A stretch of DNA of 38,507 bases, taken from contig USSL01000001.1 in the NCBI GenBank assembly GCA_900557175.1, positions 1 to 38,507 on the forward strand, written 5' to 3'. Shown here piece after piece: positions 1 to 9,988 of this stretch (positions are counted from its first letter, which is position 1; the number at the start of each line of letters is the position of its first letter). The notes beneath the pieces are model-generated. The model ran no database searches. It was given only the letters and a program-made list of their open reading frames with translations, and had not been told where the DNA came from. The translations under genes and the position numbers were made by a program. The stretch is from an uncultured Eubacteriales bacterium (GTDB lineage: Bacteria; Bacillota; Clostridia; Lachnospirales; Lachnospiraceae).

Positions 1-1157
1 AAGACAGTTAAATTTAGATTTTCCAAAATGCCAACACTGACTGCTGAAAAAATCAAACTAAGTATTACCATAAAAACATTGACTTTAAGCAGCGCAGCTT
101 CTTTTCTCAAAGACTTCAAATACGGTTCTGTCAACAATTGAATTTTACTTTCAAATATACATATAGGAAACATAATTGCCATATAGTGCAAACTTTCCGC
201 ATATTCAGGCAGCCACACAGAAAGTATCAAATATACCGGATAATAAAATATCAGGCATCCCAGCATCGGAAACATAAGCATATGACGTATTGTCAAGTAA
301 AGTTGACTTAATCTATCTTGATTAATACGCCTTAACATTGGAAATAAAGACACTCCAACCGCCTGAATAAATCCCATAAACATATTTGAAACACTTAATG
401 ATAAAGATACTTTTCCAAATGTTTCAACATCCCATTGAGATTGAATGGAGTATCTCACGATACCGACAATCAACAAACTGGCGCCATTAGCAATAAGTAA
501 TTTTATCCCAACGCGAATATTTTCTTTGGCTTCTATAAGTATCTCGTTTATTGAAACCATCTTCGCACTAACAATTGCCCGATTCACAATCAGCATATGA
601 ATTAACGAAGCAGCCTTTCCCAGTAAATCCGCCGAAATCATATAGACAAATCCGAATTTTCCAAACATCAAGGCCAATATAACACCTAGAAAATAAACCG
701 TTTTTTCAATCAATATGTTTTTTGCATATTTATCAATATAATTTACGGCCTGCATCAAATATCTAAAAAAAGCATTAATCAGACTTACTATTATGGCTAT
801 TCCAACCATTGTAAATACTGTTGCTTTATTTATATCTGCCGGTTGAAAAACCATCACCGAAACAATAATTAAAATTCCTATTATTATTTCCAATGCAGAA
901 TACATGACGAGTTGTCCTTTGAATAACTTTAAATTCAAGTCCTCAAAGTACTTACCCGCATACCTTAAAACAATGCCATCAACCCAGCCAATACAGCAAA
1001 ACCCAATATAATTCATATAAAACAAGTATAGCTGAAAATAGCTGTACTGACTGACTGATAGAAATTTTGGCACAATAAACGTCACTATCGCAGAAATTAA
1101 AAATGACAGTGCATTAACGAGCATCAAATATGACACATTTTTTAAAAACTTTCTCAC
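1..1157 (-). CDS. Wzx-like polysaccharide/lipid-linked oligosaccharide flippase (truncated by window edge)
   Basis: The reading frame is open from position 1157 down to the first base, giving about 385 residues with no stop, so the C-terminus lies outside the window. The translation is very hydrophobic with many transmembrane helices and opens VRKFLKNVSYLMLVNALSF, the usual N-terminal helix of Wzx/MATE-type (MOP superfamily) O-unit flippases. The family moves undecaprenyl-linked oligosaccharides across the membrane. I prefer the GTG at 1157 because GGAGG sits 4 nt upstream; an in-frame ATG at 1178 has no good ribosome site. It follows the membrane glycosyltransferase gene by about 50 nt in the same direction. 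Base composition is strongly AT-rich, like the next genes and unlike the Wzm/Wzt region. A distant polymer exporter of the same fold cannot be excluded. Confidence 0.85.
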   Translation of the reverse strand, partial: MRKFLKNVSYLMLVNALSFLISAIVTFIVPKFLSVSQYSYFQLYLFYMNYIGFCCIGWVDGIVLRYAGKYFEDLNLKLFKGQLVMYSALEIIIGILIIVSVMVFQPADINKATVFTMVGIAIIVSLINAFFRYLMQAVNYIDKYAKNILIEKTVYFLGVILALMFGKFGFVYMISADLLGKAASLIHMLIVNRAIVSAKMVSINEILIEAKENIRVGIKLLIANGASLLIVGIVRYSIQSQWDVETFGKVSLSLSVSNMFMGFIQAVGVSLFPMLRRINQDRLSQLYLTIRHMLMFPMLGCLIFYYPVYLILSVWLPEYAESLHYMAIMFPICIFESKIQLLTEPYLKSLRKEAALLKVNVFMVILSLIFSAVSVGILENLNLTV

Positions 1158-1211
1158 GTTTCCTCCAAACTTGCTCATGAAAAACTTCTAATTAAATCTC
1201 TAGTTGCATTA

Positions 1212-3140
1212 TTACTTCCGATTTATCTGATCCTGAAATTCATCTGAATCATAAATATCATCGTAAATCTGTGCACGTGTATACCCGGATTTCAGCATTT
1301 TACCAAATTGTTTTTTCCCAATTTTATCTGCATCCCTTCCCAATAAGTGCTTATATAAATTATCTATAAATTTAGAATCACTATTTTTTTTATTTTCTTT
1401 AAGAAATTTCTCTTTATTATCCTGTTTTTCATATAATGTAAAATACTGAGTTGACAAAATCGGTTCACTTAATGTACACGTAATGCCCGCTGAATATTGC
1501 CGGTCATTATATAAAATCAGCTTTTGGCCAAATTCAACATCCGAGTATTCATAAGTTTCACAACCAATAACATCTGTATATGGCATAAAAAACTTTAATT
1601 TCAATTTTGACCACGAAACAAACTCTGTATTATTAATTACATAGTAAACACTCTCTCCATTTAAAATATCAATCGTTTCCTCTGCAAATTTATTGTAATC
1701 CTTTTCATAGCCTTCTTGCTCGCGATATAAAGAAATCGAAGCCCCATATAAAGCAATGGATGACCACAATACACAGCTTAAGATTGTCATAATCTTAAAA
1801 AATCCAAATCTCACTAAAAGGATAAGTAAAACAAAAATAGCTATTGAAATTACTCCTGCATATATGGTAGATTTTACTTTCAAATCCATATCCGTGCCGG
1901 AATAAAATCCCCAAATTCCCGGGACTGTATAAGCAGAAAGTGCCCCTAAATTCTTGTTTAACATGTAAACATATGTTAATAGACATATCATCATATGACA
2001 GGCAATAGAAACGATGCCATATTTTAATATATTGCTTTTCCTTACTGTACAAAGCACATACAAAATAACCGCGCCTAATACAAATTCATTATAGCGCCCA
2101 TAAATAATATGGTCAATCCGGCTAAAAGTCATCATTGAATATGAAGACAGCAGCATTTCGCCTATGAGTGTAATAGAAATATAAAATAAGAAAATCGAAT
2201 GTTTAATATTGCATAAAGATTCTTTTTTCACTAAAAACTTATATATTTTATATATGTATTGTCCCAAAAAAACATATATCATTAAAAAAGAAGCCGAGCC
2301 CAAATACATCAGTCTTCCTACAAATCCCATGACTAATCTTTTAATGCCATCCCACGACAATAGCAAAGACATCTTGCTGATTTGTCCGCCAAGCGTATTA
2401 TCTGGCATAATACTATTCATATATAAGCTTTGTACAACATAATCCTTAACTAAAAGTACGCCTGCAATACCCAAACATATCGTAATAACAATAATACTCA
2501 AATGTCTGATTTTTAATTTCCGACATAATATTAAATAAAACATCGTCATAAAAATTGCAATCGAAACAACAAGCATACGCAAATGAACTGCCACCATAAA
2601 TGAAGCTACAACTGAAAGCAAAATACATTTCTTCACGGTGACCTTTTCTGTCAGCTGTAAAATCAGAAGCGCACTGAGCCAAAACAACAAAAGCAATAGT
2701 GTTTCACAATATGTCGTCTGCGAATAAAAAATATAGCCCGAATATAACGTCGCAGCAAGACAAATTAATCTTCTGCTATTAACAGAAAAATTTTTAAAAA
2801 GTATTTTACAAATTTTCTGTGCCACAAAATAGCACGCAACTAACATAAGTGCATTAATTGCAATCGCAATCCTATATGAAATAACCGGTGAAACATTCAG
2901 TTTTAAAATCAAACCTAAGATTAAACCATAACCCCATCCATAATATGAGCTGGTTGTCAGTGAATCACTCCAGTTTTCTCCATTAAAAAGTGCGCCTGAT
3001 GCCCAGTATCCAATCTCATCCGGAACAATAACTGCGCCATACAAGCGATATACATTCATCAGGCAAATAATTAAAATAGTCACCGGGCACCCGATTGCAA
3101 TAATTTTTTCAATTATATTTTTACCTTTTCCCCATATCAT
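1212..3140 (-). CDS. Multi-spanning GT-C-like membrane protein with C-terminal DUF4214-like segment
   Basis: A polytopic membrane protein of about 642 residues. An acidic Asp-Glu pair (VPDEIGYW, about residues 39-46) follows the first transmembrane helix, the position of the catalytic acid in GT-C glycosyltransferases, which use polyprenyl-phosphate sugars outside the membrane. After roughly a dozen helices there is an extracellular stretch and then about 50 residues (LYKHLLGRDAD..G...F...L.., ending DSDEFQ) that match one half of a DUF4214 module, the same kind found in the amidase at 26-28 kb. I prefer the ATG at 3140 because it makes an ATGA overlap with the preceding stop; an ATG at 3155 is also in frame but has no better ribosome site. 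Strongly AT-rich. Substrate unknown; a Wzy-type polymerase is the main alternative. Confidence 0.75.
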   Translation of the reverse strand: MIWGKGKNIIEKIIAIGCPVTILIICLMNVYRLYGAVIVPDEIGYWASGALFNGENWSDSLTTSSYYGWGYGLILGLILKLNVSPVISYRIAIAINALMLVACYFVAQKICKILFKNFSVNSRRLICLAATLYSGYIFYSQTTYCETLLLLLFWLSALLILQLTEKVTVKKCILLSVVASFMVAVHLRMLVVSIAIFMTMFYLILCRKLKIRHLSIIVITICLGIAGVLLVKDYVVQSLYMNSIMPDNTLGGQISKMSLLLSWDGIKRLVMGFVGRLMYLGSASFLMIYVFLGQYIYKIYKFLVKKESLCNIKHSIFLFYISITLIGEMLLSSYSMMTFSRIDHIIYGRYNEFVLGAVILYVLCTVRKSNILKYGIVSIACHMMICLLTYVYMLNKNLGALSAYTVPGIWGFYSGTDMDLKVKSTIYAGVISIAIFVLLILLVRFGFFKIMTILSCVLWSSIALYGASISLYREQEGYEKDYNKFAEETIDILNGESVYYVINNTEFVSWSKLKLKFFMPYTDVIGCETYEYSDVEFGQKLILYNDRQYSAGITCTLSEPILSTQYFTLYEKQDNKEKFLKENKKNSDSKFIDNLYKHLLGRDADKIGKKQFGKMLKSGYTRAQIYDDIYDSDEFQDQINRK

Positions 3141-4264
3141 ATCTTTCCATTCCATTGCAACAATTTACTTTCTAAAGCTTTCAAAAGATTCAAGGTTTCA
3201 AAATGTTCTAAAAAGGTTTTTCTGACTTCACTCTGTATCTGCAAATACATCGGATGACTATAAACTTTTTTAATCGTCTCAACAAAATCACTTTCTGACT
3301 GACATAGAAAAGTCCCCTGAACATTATTTAAATTGTACCCTTCAAAGGCTTCTGCTGTTCCTAAAATCGTTTTTCCATACATGAGCGCCTCTGCTGTTTT
3401 TACCTTCATTCCCGCGCCATATAAAATCGGCATAATCATTACAGGATATTCATAATAGTAAGATGACAAATCATCCACGCTGCCCACAACACAGACATTA
3501 TCTCTTTGCAGCTCATCCCTGACTTTTTCAAAATTCCGCCCCACAATAGTCAATTTATATTCCGGCAGTCTGCTCATCACCTTTTCAACAAACCACTTAA
3601 TTCCGTCATAATTTGCCTCAAATAAACTTCCTACAAAAAGTAATTCTTTATTGCAATGCGAGTTCTTAATCAGTTCTTCCTTACATACATCCGACATATT
3701 TATCGGCAAATACATATCTGCTTTCCTGTTATATGTCTGCTTTAATAGTTGTCCGTCCCGCCGATTCAAGCAAATAATCCTGTCTGCTAAATCCACAGAC
3801 TCTTTTTCACATTTTTTTACAACCTTGTATAAAAGACGGTATCCTAAAGATTTATTTTTTAAGTTAGCAAAATACTGTTTTTCTACATTTTGCATGAAGA
3901 TAATAAAAAGTATACCGGGACTATATTTCTTAACAATACGAATGACATTGTTCCAGTAAGGACCTTCATACACAACAATATCCGGTTTCTTTCCGATAAC
4001 TAATTTTGCAATTTTGTTTTCATCTTTCGGATATAAAAAGCGTCTGTTGGATAAAGACAATATGAATTTATCCATCTTTCGCTCTGCCCGTTTAAATTCA
4101 TATCTTGCATTTGAATAAACCTTATTATTTAAATCTAAATAAATATGACAAAACTCATTGCCTGAAATTTTCTTCAACATCTTAAAATTACTATATGAGC
4201 ATTGTAAACTTCCTGAATTAATTTTACCATAAACACTTTCCGAATTTAAATAAATAATACGCAT
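3137..4264 (-). CDS. Family GT4 glycosyltransferase
   Basis: A 375-residue cytoplasmic GT-B-fold enzyme. The C-terminal nucleotide-sugar domain is recognisable: LLFVGSLFEANYDGIKWF (about residues 208-225) followed by MPILYGAGMKVKTAEALMYG (about 278-297), the pattern of the Glyco_trans_1_4 type. The usual first Glu of the E-x7-E motif is replaced by Gly in this subgroup. The Shine-Dalgarno is AGAGGT before the ATG at 4264. It overlaps the next gene by 4 nt (ATGA), which suggests translational coupling. It presumably adds one sugar to the growing surface glycan; donor and linkage cannot be read from sequence. AT-rich like its neighbours. Confidence 0.9.
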   Translation of the reverse strand: MRIIYLNSESVYGKINSGSLQCSYSNFKMLKKISGNEFCHIYLDLNNKVYSNARYEFKRAERKMDKFILSLSNRRFLYPKDENKIAKLVIGKKPDIVVYEGPYWNNVIRIVKKYSPGILFIIFMQNVEKQYFANLKNKSLGYRLLYKVVKKCEKESVDLADRIICLNRRDGQLLKQTYNRKADMYLPINMSDVCKEELIKNSHCNKELLFVGSLFEANYDGIKWFVEKVMSRLPEYKLTIVGRNFEKVRDELQRDNVCVVGSVDDLSSYYYEYPVMIMPILYGAGMKVKTAEALMYGKTILGTAEAFEGYNLNNVQGTFLCQSESDFVETIKKVYSHPMYLQIQSEVRKTFLEHFETLNLLKALESKLLQWNGKI

Positions 4265-4289
4265 TTGACACCTCTTTTAAATTAGAGCA

Positions 4290-5288
4290 TTACACAATTT
4301 TATTCTTTTTTCTATCCAATACTAAATAGATTGGCCATAGCAACTTTACACACGCCCACGGTGATATTTTAAAAACTGAAAATAATATTTTATCCTGACA
4401 GCCAACCTTTGTTTTTATATTTTTACAATCTTCTCTGTATTTTCTTAATAGTTCCTGTCTCTCGGCTACACATTCCGGCATATCAATAGCCGCTTTACAA
4501 TAATTGGCAATTCGATTTCGTTGAACAGAAACCAATGCCTTCTGAAATAATTTCTCATTACCAAGTTTTTCAAAAAATTCCAATCTTTCATTCTGAGCTT
4601 TGTTTTCAGAATTAAAATTTAACAAATTATATTTTTTTCGTGTAACACTGTCACCTGACATAAAATATGCATACATTTTATTATTACATTCTGCAATTGA
4701 AGTTGCTTTATATAATATTTTATGCGTTGCTGCCAAGTCCTCATATGTCATTCCTTCCGGATACCTAAAATCTCCGAACAATTCTTTTTTATATAATTTA
4801 TTCGGAACAATTGTTTCTTTAATTTTATCTTTATTACAACACCTAAACATCATTTCCATCGGTGTATTTACCCATTCTTTTTCTTCTGCCACTAAGCTTT
4901 TAAAGTTTATATTGTCTTTATCTGTCCATTCGAAGTCACAAATTGCAATTTCACTATTGTATTTTTTGCATAAATAATATAGACGCTCAATAAATGTTTC
5001 CTGAACATAATCATCGGCATCGACAAACGCTAAGTATTCCCCCTTCGCAATGTCGATGCCTCTGTTGCGTGCTGAAGCTGCACCGCCGTTTTCTTTGTCC
5101 ATCAGCACAATATTGTCATATTTACCGGCATAGGCTTCACATAACTGCTTGGACTGATCTGACGATCCATCATTCACTAATATAATCTCTATATTGGCAT
5201 ACGTCTGCATGACAAGTGATTTTATGCATCTTCCTAAATACTTTTCTGCATTATATACAGGCACAATAATACTTATAAGATCTTCCAT
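4290..5288 (-). CDS. Family GT2 glycosyltransferase
   Basis: A 332-residue GT-A-fold enzyme of the EpsJ/WcaA-like class. The N-terminus has SIIVPVYNAEKYLGRCIKSL (residues 6-25), ILVNDGSSD (36-44), the sugar-donor segment NGGAASARNRG (67-77) and the metal-binding VDADDY (89-94), all intact. The C-terminal half is less conserved and ends with a short hydrophobic and basic stretch that may touch the membrane. The start codon shares one base with the stop of the upstream gene (TAATG), and GGAG lies six nt before the ATG, so it is translationally coupled. It is likely to add a single sugar during repeat-unit assembly; specificity unknown. Confidence 0.9.
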   Translation of the reverse strand: MEDLISIIVPVYNAEKYLGRCIKSLVMQTYANIEIILVNDGSSDQSKQLCEAYAGKYDNIVLMDKENGGAASARNRGIDIAKGEYLAFVDADDYVQETFIERLYYLCKKYNSEIAICDFEWTDKDNINFKSLVAEEKEWVNTPMEMMFRCCNKDKIKETIVPNKLYKKELFGDFRYPEGMTYEDLAATHKILYKATSIAECNNKMYAYFMSGDSVTRKKYNLLNFNSENKAQNERLEFFEKLGNEKLFQKALVSVQRNRIANYCKAAIDMPECVAERQELLRKYREDCKNIKTKVGCQDKILFSVFKISPWACVKLLWPIYLVLDRKKNKIV

Positions 5289-6421
5289 TATTCTCTCTCC
5301 ATAACAGCTCGAAACAAACGTAAATACAACTTGCTTATATGTCTGTAATTATACAGCTCATATATACGTTTACTGCTTTCTTCAAGCACATCTGAACTAT
5401 ACTTTTTATTCAAACACTCTATCAGCTTCTCTGCCAGTACTTTTTCATCTTCCGGCGGATAATAATATTCGCATAGTCCCTGAGTTACTTCATAATTTGT
5501 TGGAATCTTAGATACTAATGTAGGCACCCCTAAAATAATTGCCTCCACAGCTGTCATACCAAACCCTTCATATAATGTTGGATTGACATACAATCTGCAA
5601 TTCTCAAGCAAACAGTTTCTTTCCGCATCCTCCAAGAAGCCCTTAAAGATAATCCTGTCATCTAAATTGTGTGACGCCACATATTCCTTTAAATATTTTA
5701 CTCTGTCAGGAACATTTCCTATTAAAATTAAATTGCACTCTGTCTTATCTTTTATTAATTCAAACGCTTTTATAAGAGTAATTACATTCTTATGATGAAA
5801 TTGTAAATTAATTGCAACAATATCCTTTTTTTTCTTCTCGCCGTCAATGACTTTTCTTTCAAAATCAATCGGATTATAAATCCTCACAATTTTATTTTTT
5901 ACAGAAGGATAATATTTTGAAATTTCCCCTTTATCCGTATTGCTAATTGCAATAATACAATCTGCATGTTTAAAATCAACAGCATACATTACCTTATAAA
6001 TGAAATGCTTTATGAATGGAATTTTTACATTTGCCAGTACTCTATGAGAAACTGCCTTTATATCATGAGGAATAACAATACTCTTTGTTTTCAATTTCCT
6101 AAGTCCATTATTACAACTCAAATGATATAATACACGTATACGATATTTCTTAATTAATTTAGGTATAACCACCGAATTCACATAACAAATACTAAGCATA
6201 CGGCCCAATTCGTTTTGTATTTTAGGATTCTTTAATGCAATAATTTTTACATCCGGCGCATATTTCAAAATAACTGACTTTGTATATTCATAACATATGA
6301 CCAACATATTTTTTGTTTTTCCTTGCTCATAAAAACCTCTAAGCAAATTTAATCCAACCTGGTCCTTGCCACCCGCATGTTTTTCACTTAAATAAATATA
6401 ATTTAAAGCCACTAATCCCAT
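5288..6421 (-). CDS. Family GT4 glycosyltransferase
   Basis: A GT-B-fold glycosyltransferase of 377 residues. The N-terminus carries the acceptor-side AGGKDQVGLNLLRG motif, and the donor-side E-x7-E motif is EGFGMTAVE at about residues 285-293, preceded by NPTLY. The open frame extends to an ATG at 6442, but I place the start at 6421 because AGGAG lies 7 nt before that ATG, whereas the 6442 ATG has no ribosome site and would overlap the upstream gene by 11 nt. It lies in the AT-rich glycosyltransferase block between the GT2 and another GT4 gene. Substrate not predictable. Confidence 0.9.
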   Translation of the reverse strand: MGLVALNYIYLSEKHAGGKDQVGLNLLRGFYEQGKTKNMLVICYEYTKSVILKYAPDVKIIALKNPKIQNELGRMLSICYVNSVVIPKLIKKYRIRVLYHLSCNNGLRKLKTKSIVIPHDIKAVSHRVLANVKIPFIKHFIYKVMYAVDFKHADCIIAISNTDKGEISKYYPSVKNKIVRIYNPIDFERKVIDGEKKKKDIVAINLQFHHKNVITLIKAFELIKDKTECNLILIGNVPDRVKYLKEYVASHNLDDRIIFKGFLEDAERNCLLENCRLYVNPTLYEGFGMTAVEAIILGVPTLVSKIPTNYEVTQGLCEYYYPPEDEKVLAEKLIECLNKKYSSDVLEESSKRIYELYNYRHISKLYLRLFRAVMERE

Positions 6422-6431
6422 TTTCATACTC

Positions 6432-7604
6432 CTAATTTTCATTAAGCACTTCTTTTATCAATCGGCTATATTTTTTTCCAAGAACTTTATAATCATATTC
6501 CTTGGCAGTTAATACAGCATTTTCAGACATTTTCTCATATTCTTCTCTATTCGTTAATAGAACGTTGACTTTTTGAGCAATTGCCTTTGAATCTTTTTCT
6601 CTGGTTAAAAATCCATTCTTACCGTCATGGACTATCTCTGGTATTCCTCCGGAATTACTTCCGATTACCGGAAGTCCTGAAGCCATTGCTTCTAATAATA
6701 CCAAGCCCAATCCTTCTTTGTCTCCATCAGCAGCAGTTATACTCGGTGCAACAAAAACATCAGCCGAAGCGTATATTTCTATCAATTCTTGATGTGTCCT
6801 TGAGCCCATGAAACATATTTTATCTTTTTGCGGTACTGCCTGCTGCATTAAATCATTTTTCAATGGTCCGTCGCCTACAATAATCAATTTTGCATCAATA
6901 TATTTCATCGCTTCGATTAAATAAGTAACACCCTTTTTCTCAGCCAAACGACCTACAAAGAGCACAACTGGTTTCTCGCCTTGATGAAAATAATTTTCAA
7001 CTCTATATTTTTTGTCAAAATGTGTCGTATCACACCCCATAGAAATAATCTTTACATCATTTCTATGGCAAATGGCCTCTACTTCCTTTTTCAAAGCATT
7101 GGATACAACTGTTATTTTTTTAGCTTTCACAAGACATCTAAACTTCAACTTCTTAATAATCCCTTTATTCAAAGAAGTCACATCACCTCCATGTCCTGTA
7201 ACAATATATGGCATTCCAATAAAAGACTGAACAATTCCCTGAGGTATAATCCAGTGCGCATGAACACAATCAAAATGTGATTTTATCCTAAATAATTTAA
7301 AAAACAATCCTGCAAAAAGGAATGGTACAAGCAATACTCGGATTTTTTTCTCTTTAATTCGCGGTACAATAGCCCCAGGATAACACAATGTTTCCCATTT
7401 ATGTATAGGAAAATAATGATATCGCAATACTTTAACACCTTCTAATATTTCTTTTTCCTTAGCCCCCGGTGCCGCTGGTGCTAATACCGTAACATCAAAA
7501 TATTTCTTTAATTGTTTTGACAAATCCAACACAAACCGCGGTTCTGTATCCCCTTCCCATCGCGGAAATGTAGATGCAGTCACCAACAACTTTTTCTTTT
7601 TCAT
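6432..7604 (-). CDS. Family GT4 glycosyltransferase
   Basis: A 390-residue cytoplasmic glycosyltransferase. The N-terminal acceptor domain has STFPRWEGDTEPRFVLDL (residues 11-28) and the HAHW(I)IPQG motif (116-123). The C-terminal donor domain has VGRLAEKKGVTYLIEA (217-232), VGDGP (243-247) and E-x7-E in EGLGLVLLE (297-305), all typical and intact. The ribosome site is AAGGGG before the ATG at 7604. It follows the DPM1-like GT2 by 23 nt. This is the last gene of the AT-rich block; the next gene upstream has visibly higher GC. Likely extends the lipid-linked glycan on the cytoplasmic side. Confidence 0.92.
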   Translation of the reverse strand: MKKKKLLVTASTFPRWEGDTEPRFVLDLSKQLKKYFDVTVLAPAAPGAKEKEILEGVKVLRYHYFPIHKWETLCYPGAIVPRIKEKKIRVLLVPFLFAGLFFKLFRIKSHFDCVHAHWIIPQGIVQSFIGMPYIVTGHGGDVTSLNKGIIKKLKFRCLVKAKKITVVSNALKKEVEAICHRNDVKIISMGCDTTHFDKKYRVENYFHQGEKPVVLFVGRLAEKKGVTYLIEAMKYIDAKLIIVGDGPLKNDLMQQAVPQKDKICFMGSRTHQELIEIYASADVFVAPSITAADGDKEGLGLVLLEAMASGLPVIGSNSGGIPEIVHDGKNGFLTREKDSKAIAQKVNVLLTNREEYEKMSENAVLTAKEYDYKVLGKKYSRLIKEVLNEN

Positions 7605-7627
7605 AATAACCCCTTCATCACTCGTAA

Positions 7628-8617
7628 TTATATATCTTCCTCAACAATACCGTCTTTTCTTTTCATTGCCTCGTGTCCCGGACCATAATCCATTTTTCTA
7701 AGCTCGAACTGGATTTCCTGTAAAAGCTTTCTGTTGCCTGCAATCACATCGGCTAACAATCCTATAACCCCACATATCGCTGCAATAACAATAAGCATAC
7801 TTGAAAGAATTAATGACTGTACATTTCCCTGTCCTTTGCCGTTAAATCTACGATATAAATAGCGGATACCGATGCCGATACCTGTTGTTCCAAATACTGC
7901 CGCAATAGCAGAAAATACAGCCAAAGGTTTATACATCATGTAAGCACGGCCGATTGTAAGCATTGATTTCTTTACATAGCCAAACATACTGTGAAACAGT
8001 CTTGACTTTCTAAGCTCAGGGTTTGTACGGATTGGCACAGAAGTCACAGCCATCTTATTTCTTCCTGCCTGAACAATCGTTTCCAAAGTATAAGTGTATT
8101 CATTAATTACATTCATACGCATCGCTGTGCTTCTGCTGTACGCTCTAAAACCACTTGGTGCATCCGGCACATCTGTTTTTGAGGCTTTTCTTACAACCCA
8201 GCTGCCAAGGTGCTGGAGTTTCTTCTTTAACGGCGAAAAATGCTCTGTATCATCAATCGGTCTCTCCCCGACAACCATTCCGGCTTCACCTCGGAGAATC
8301 GGCTGAATAAGCTTTTCAATATCATCACCGCAATACTGATTATCCGCATCTGTATTAACAATAATATCCGCGCCGTTTCTCAAGCAGGCGTCAAGTCCTG
8401 CCATAAAACCGCGAGCAAGTCCTTTATTATTTCTGAAATTGACAATATAGTTCACACCCCACTCTTTAGCAACTTCAACTGTATTGTCCTTGCTTCCGTC
8501 ATTAATAATAAGATATTCAATAACATCAATACCGTCAATGTGTTTTGGTAGTGCATCCAATGCAATTTTCAATGTTTCTGCTTCATTGTAACATGGAATC
8601 TGGATAATTAACTTCAT
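7628..8617 (-). CDS. DPM1/GtrB-like GT2 with two C-terminal membrane helices
   Basis: A 329-residue protein with an N-terminal GT-A domain (IPCYNEAETL, residues 7-16; INDGSKD, 38-44; metal-binding NTDADNQY, 88-95) and a C-terminal pair of transmembrane helices at about 220-245 and 258-285. This is the layout of GtrB/DPM-type enzymes, which move a sugar from a nucleotide to undecaprenyl or dolichyl phosphate for later use on the outer side of the membrane. No GtrA-like small flippase is visible next to it. It sits between Ugd and the AT-rich block, with codon usage closer to the former. Its product could feed one of the GT-C-like membrane proteins in this locus (inference). Confidence 0.88.
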   Translation of the reverse strand: MKLIIQIPCYNEAETLKIALDALPKHIDGIDVIEYLIINDGSKDNTVEVAKEWGVNYIVNFRNNKGLARGFMAGLDACLRNGADIIVNTDADNQYCGDDIEKLIQPILRGEAGMVVGERPIDDTEHFSPLKKKLQHLGSWVVRKASKTDVPDAPSGFRAYSRSTAMRMNVINEYTYTLETIVQAGRNKMAVTSVPIRTNPELRKSRLFHSMFGYVKKSMLTIGRAYMMYKPLAVFSAIAAVFGTTGIGIGIRYLYRRFNGKGQGNVQSLILSSMLIVIAAICGVIGLLADVIAGNRKLLQEIQFELRKMDYGPGHEAMKRKDGIVEEDI

Positions 8618-8651
8618 TTCATGAACCCTCTCTTTTGTTTATTAATAGTTT

Positions 8652-9974
8652 TTATTCGTGGTTATCTAAATATAGATAATCCACAACCGCTCTGCCAATT
8701 GAATCGTACAAAATATGTACGTCCTTAAATGCATCCAGCGGATAACAGTTGCGGCCGTCAAGGACAATCGGTTTTTTCATATATTTTTCAAACCATGATA
8801 AATCCATGTTCTTGACATCTTCCCATTCAGTAAATATAAAACAGATATCCGCATCCTTTAATGTTTCTATGATTGTATCACAATATTCGATTTCTGTCGG
8901 ATAGTATTTTTTGTAATTTTCTACGCCGACGGGGTCCCAAGCCTTAACCTTAGCGCCGTCCTCCAGCATAATCGGAATATTTACAAGCGATGGCGCCTCT
9001 CGCAGGTCATCTGTTCCCGGCTTAAATGTTAATCCTAAAACTGCAATTGTAAGACCCGAAAAATCATAATAATATTTTCTTGCCTTTTTAATAAGTTTAA
9101 GCTTTTGATTATCATTAACCTCGATTGCAGCGCGCACCGTCTTAATTTCCTTATCATTAAAGGCAGCAAGCCAGCTTAATGCCTTTGTATCCTTCGGAAA
9201 GCATGAACCGCCGTAACCGATACCGGCGCTTAAAAAGCGATTTCCGATTCTGCTGTCAAAGCCCATACCCTTAGCAACATCCTCAATATCAGCGCCGACA
9301 CTTTCACACAAATTGGCGATCTCATTAATATAGGAAATTTTCAACGCAAGGAAGTCGTTGGAAGCATACTTAATCATCTCGGCACTTCGTCTGTTTGTGA
9401 CAAGCTTTGGCGCATCAAAATTCTCATAAACCTTTTGGAGTATCTCTCCTGCCTTTGCATTTTCAACACCAATGACGATTCTTGATGCATGGAGCGTATC
9501 TCTCACAGCCGTACCCTGTGCCAAAAATTCCGGATTAGAAGCTATGGCAACATCGACCTTATTTTTTAAATGGCTCTGAATATAAGCCTCCACCTTGTCA
9601 TTTGTTCCTATTGGCACTGTCGATTTCACGACAACAACGCAATCTCTTGTCACACTTTCTGCAATCTGCCCAGCCACCTGATACACATAGTTCAGATTTG
9701 CCGAACCGTCCTTTTTCTCCGGTGTACCGACGCCGATAAATATAACTTCCGCATCTTTATATGCCATCGCATAATCCGTTGTAAAAGTCAGTCTTCCCAT
9801 ATTTTCAATCATTAACTCAGAAAGCCCCGGCTCGTAAATCGGAGAAATTCCCTTTTTCATCAGTTCAACTTTCTTTTCATCGACATCAACACAAACGACA
9901 TGATGACCTTTGCTTGCCAGACAGACACCTGTGACAAGTCCTACATATCCTGTTCCTGCAACTGCTATTTTCAT
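8652..9974 (-). CDS. ugd: UDP-glucose 6-dehydrogenase family protein
   Basis: A full-length, 440-residue nucleotide-sugar dehydrogenase. The N-terminal NAD-binding loop is AGTGYVGLVTG (residues 6-16), followed by GVGTP (81-85) and KSTVPIGT (117-124). The central domain has SAEMIKYASNDFLALKISYI (197-216), and the catalytic cysteine is in GYGGSCFPKD (Cys258). The C-terminal domain carries GLTFKPGTDDLREAPS. The family oxidises UDP-glucose to UDP-glucuronate in two NAD-dependent steps; UDP-ManNAc or UDP-GalNAc dehydrogenases share the fold, but the overall sequence reads as the UDP-glucose (TuaD/Ugd) type. It implies an acidic sugar in the polymer. The ribosome site is AGAGGT, 10 nt before the ATG. 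Confidence 0.95.
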   Translation of the reverse strand: MKIAVAGTGYVGLVTGVCLASKGHHVVCVDVDEKKVELMKKGISPIYEPGLSELMIENMGRLTFTTDYAMAYKDAEVIFIGVGTPEKKDGSANLNYVYQVAGQIAESVTRDCVVVVKSTVPIGTNDKVEAYIQSHLKNKVDVAIASNPEFLAQGTAVRDTLHASRIVIGVENAKAGEILQKVYENFDAPKLVTNRRSAEMIKYASNDFLALKISYINEIANLCESVGADIEDVAKGMGFDSRIGNRFLSAGIGYGGSCFPKDTKALSWLAAFNDKEIKTVRAAIEVNDNQKLKLIKKARKYYYDFSGLTIAVLGLTFKPGTDDLREAPSLVNIPIMLEDGAKVKAWDPVGVENYKKYYPTEIEYCDTIIETLKDADICFIFTEWEDVKNMDLSWFEKYMKKPIVLDGRNCYPLDAFKDVHILYDSIGRAVVDYLYLDNHE

Positions 9975-9988
9975 AAATTTATCTACCT

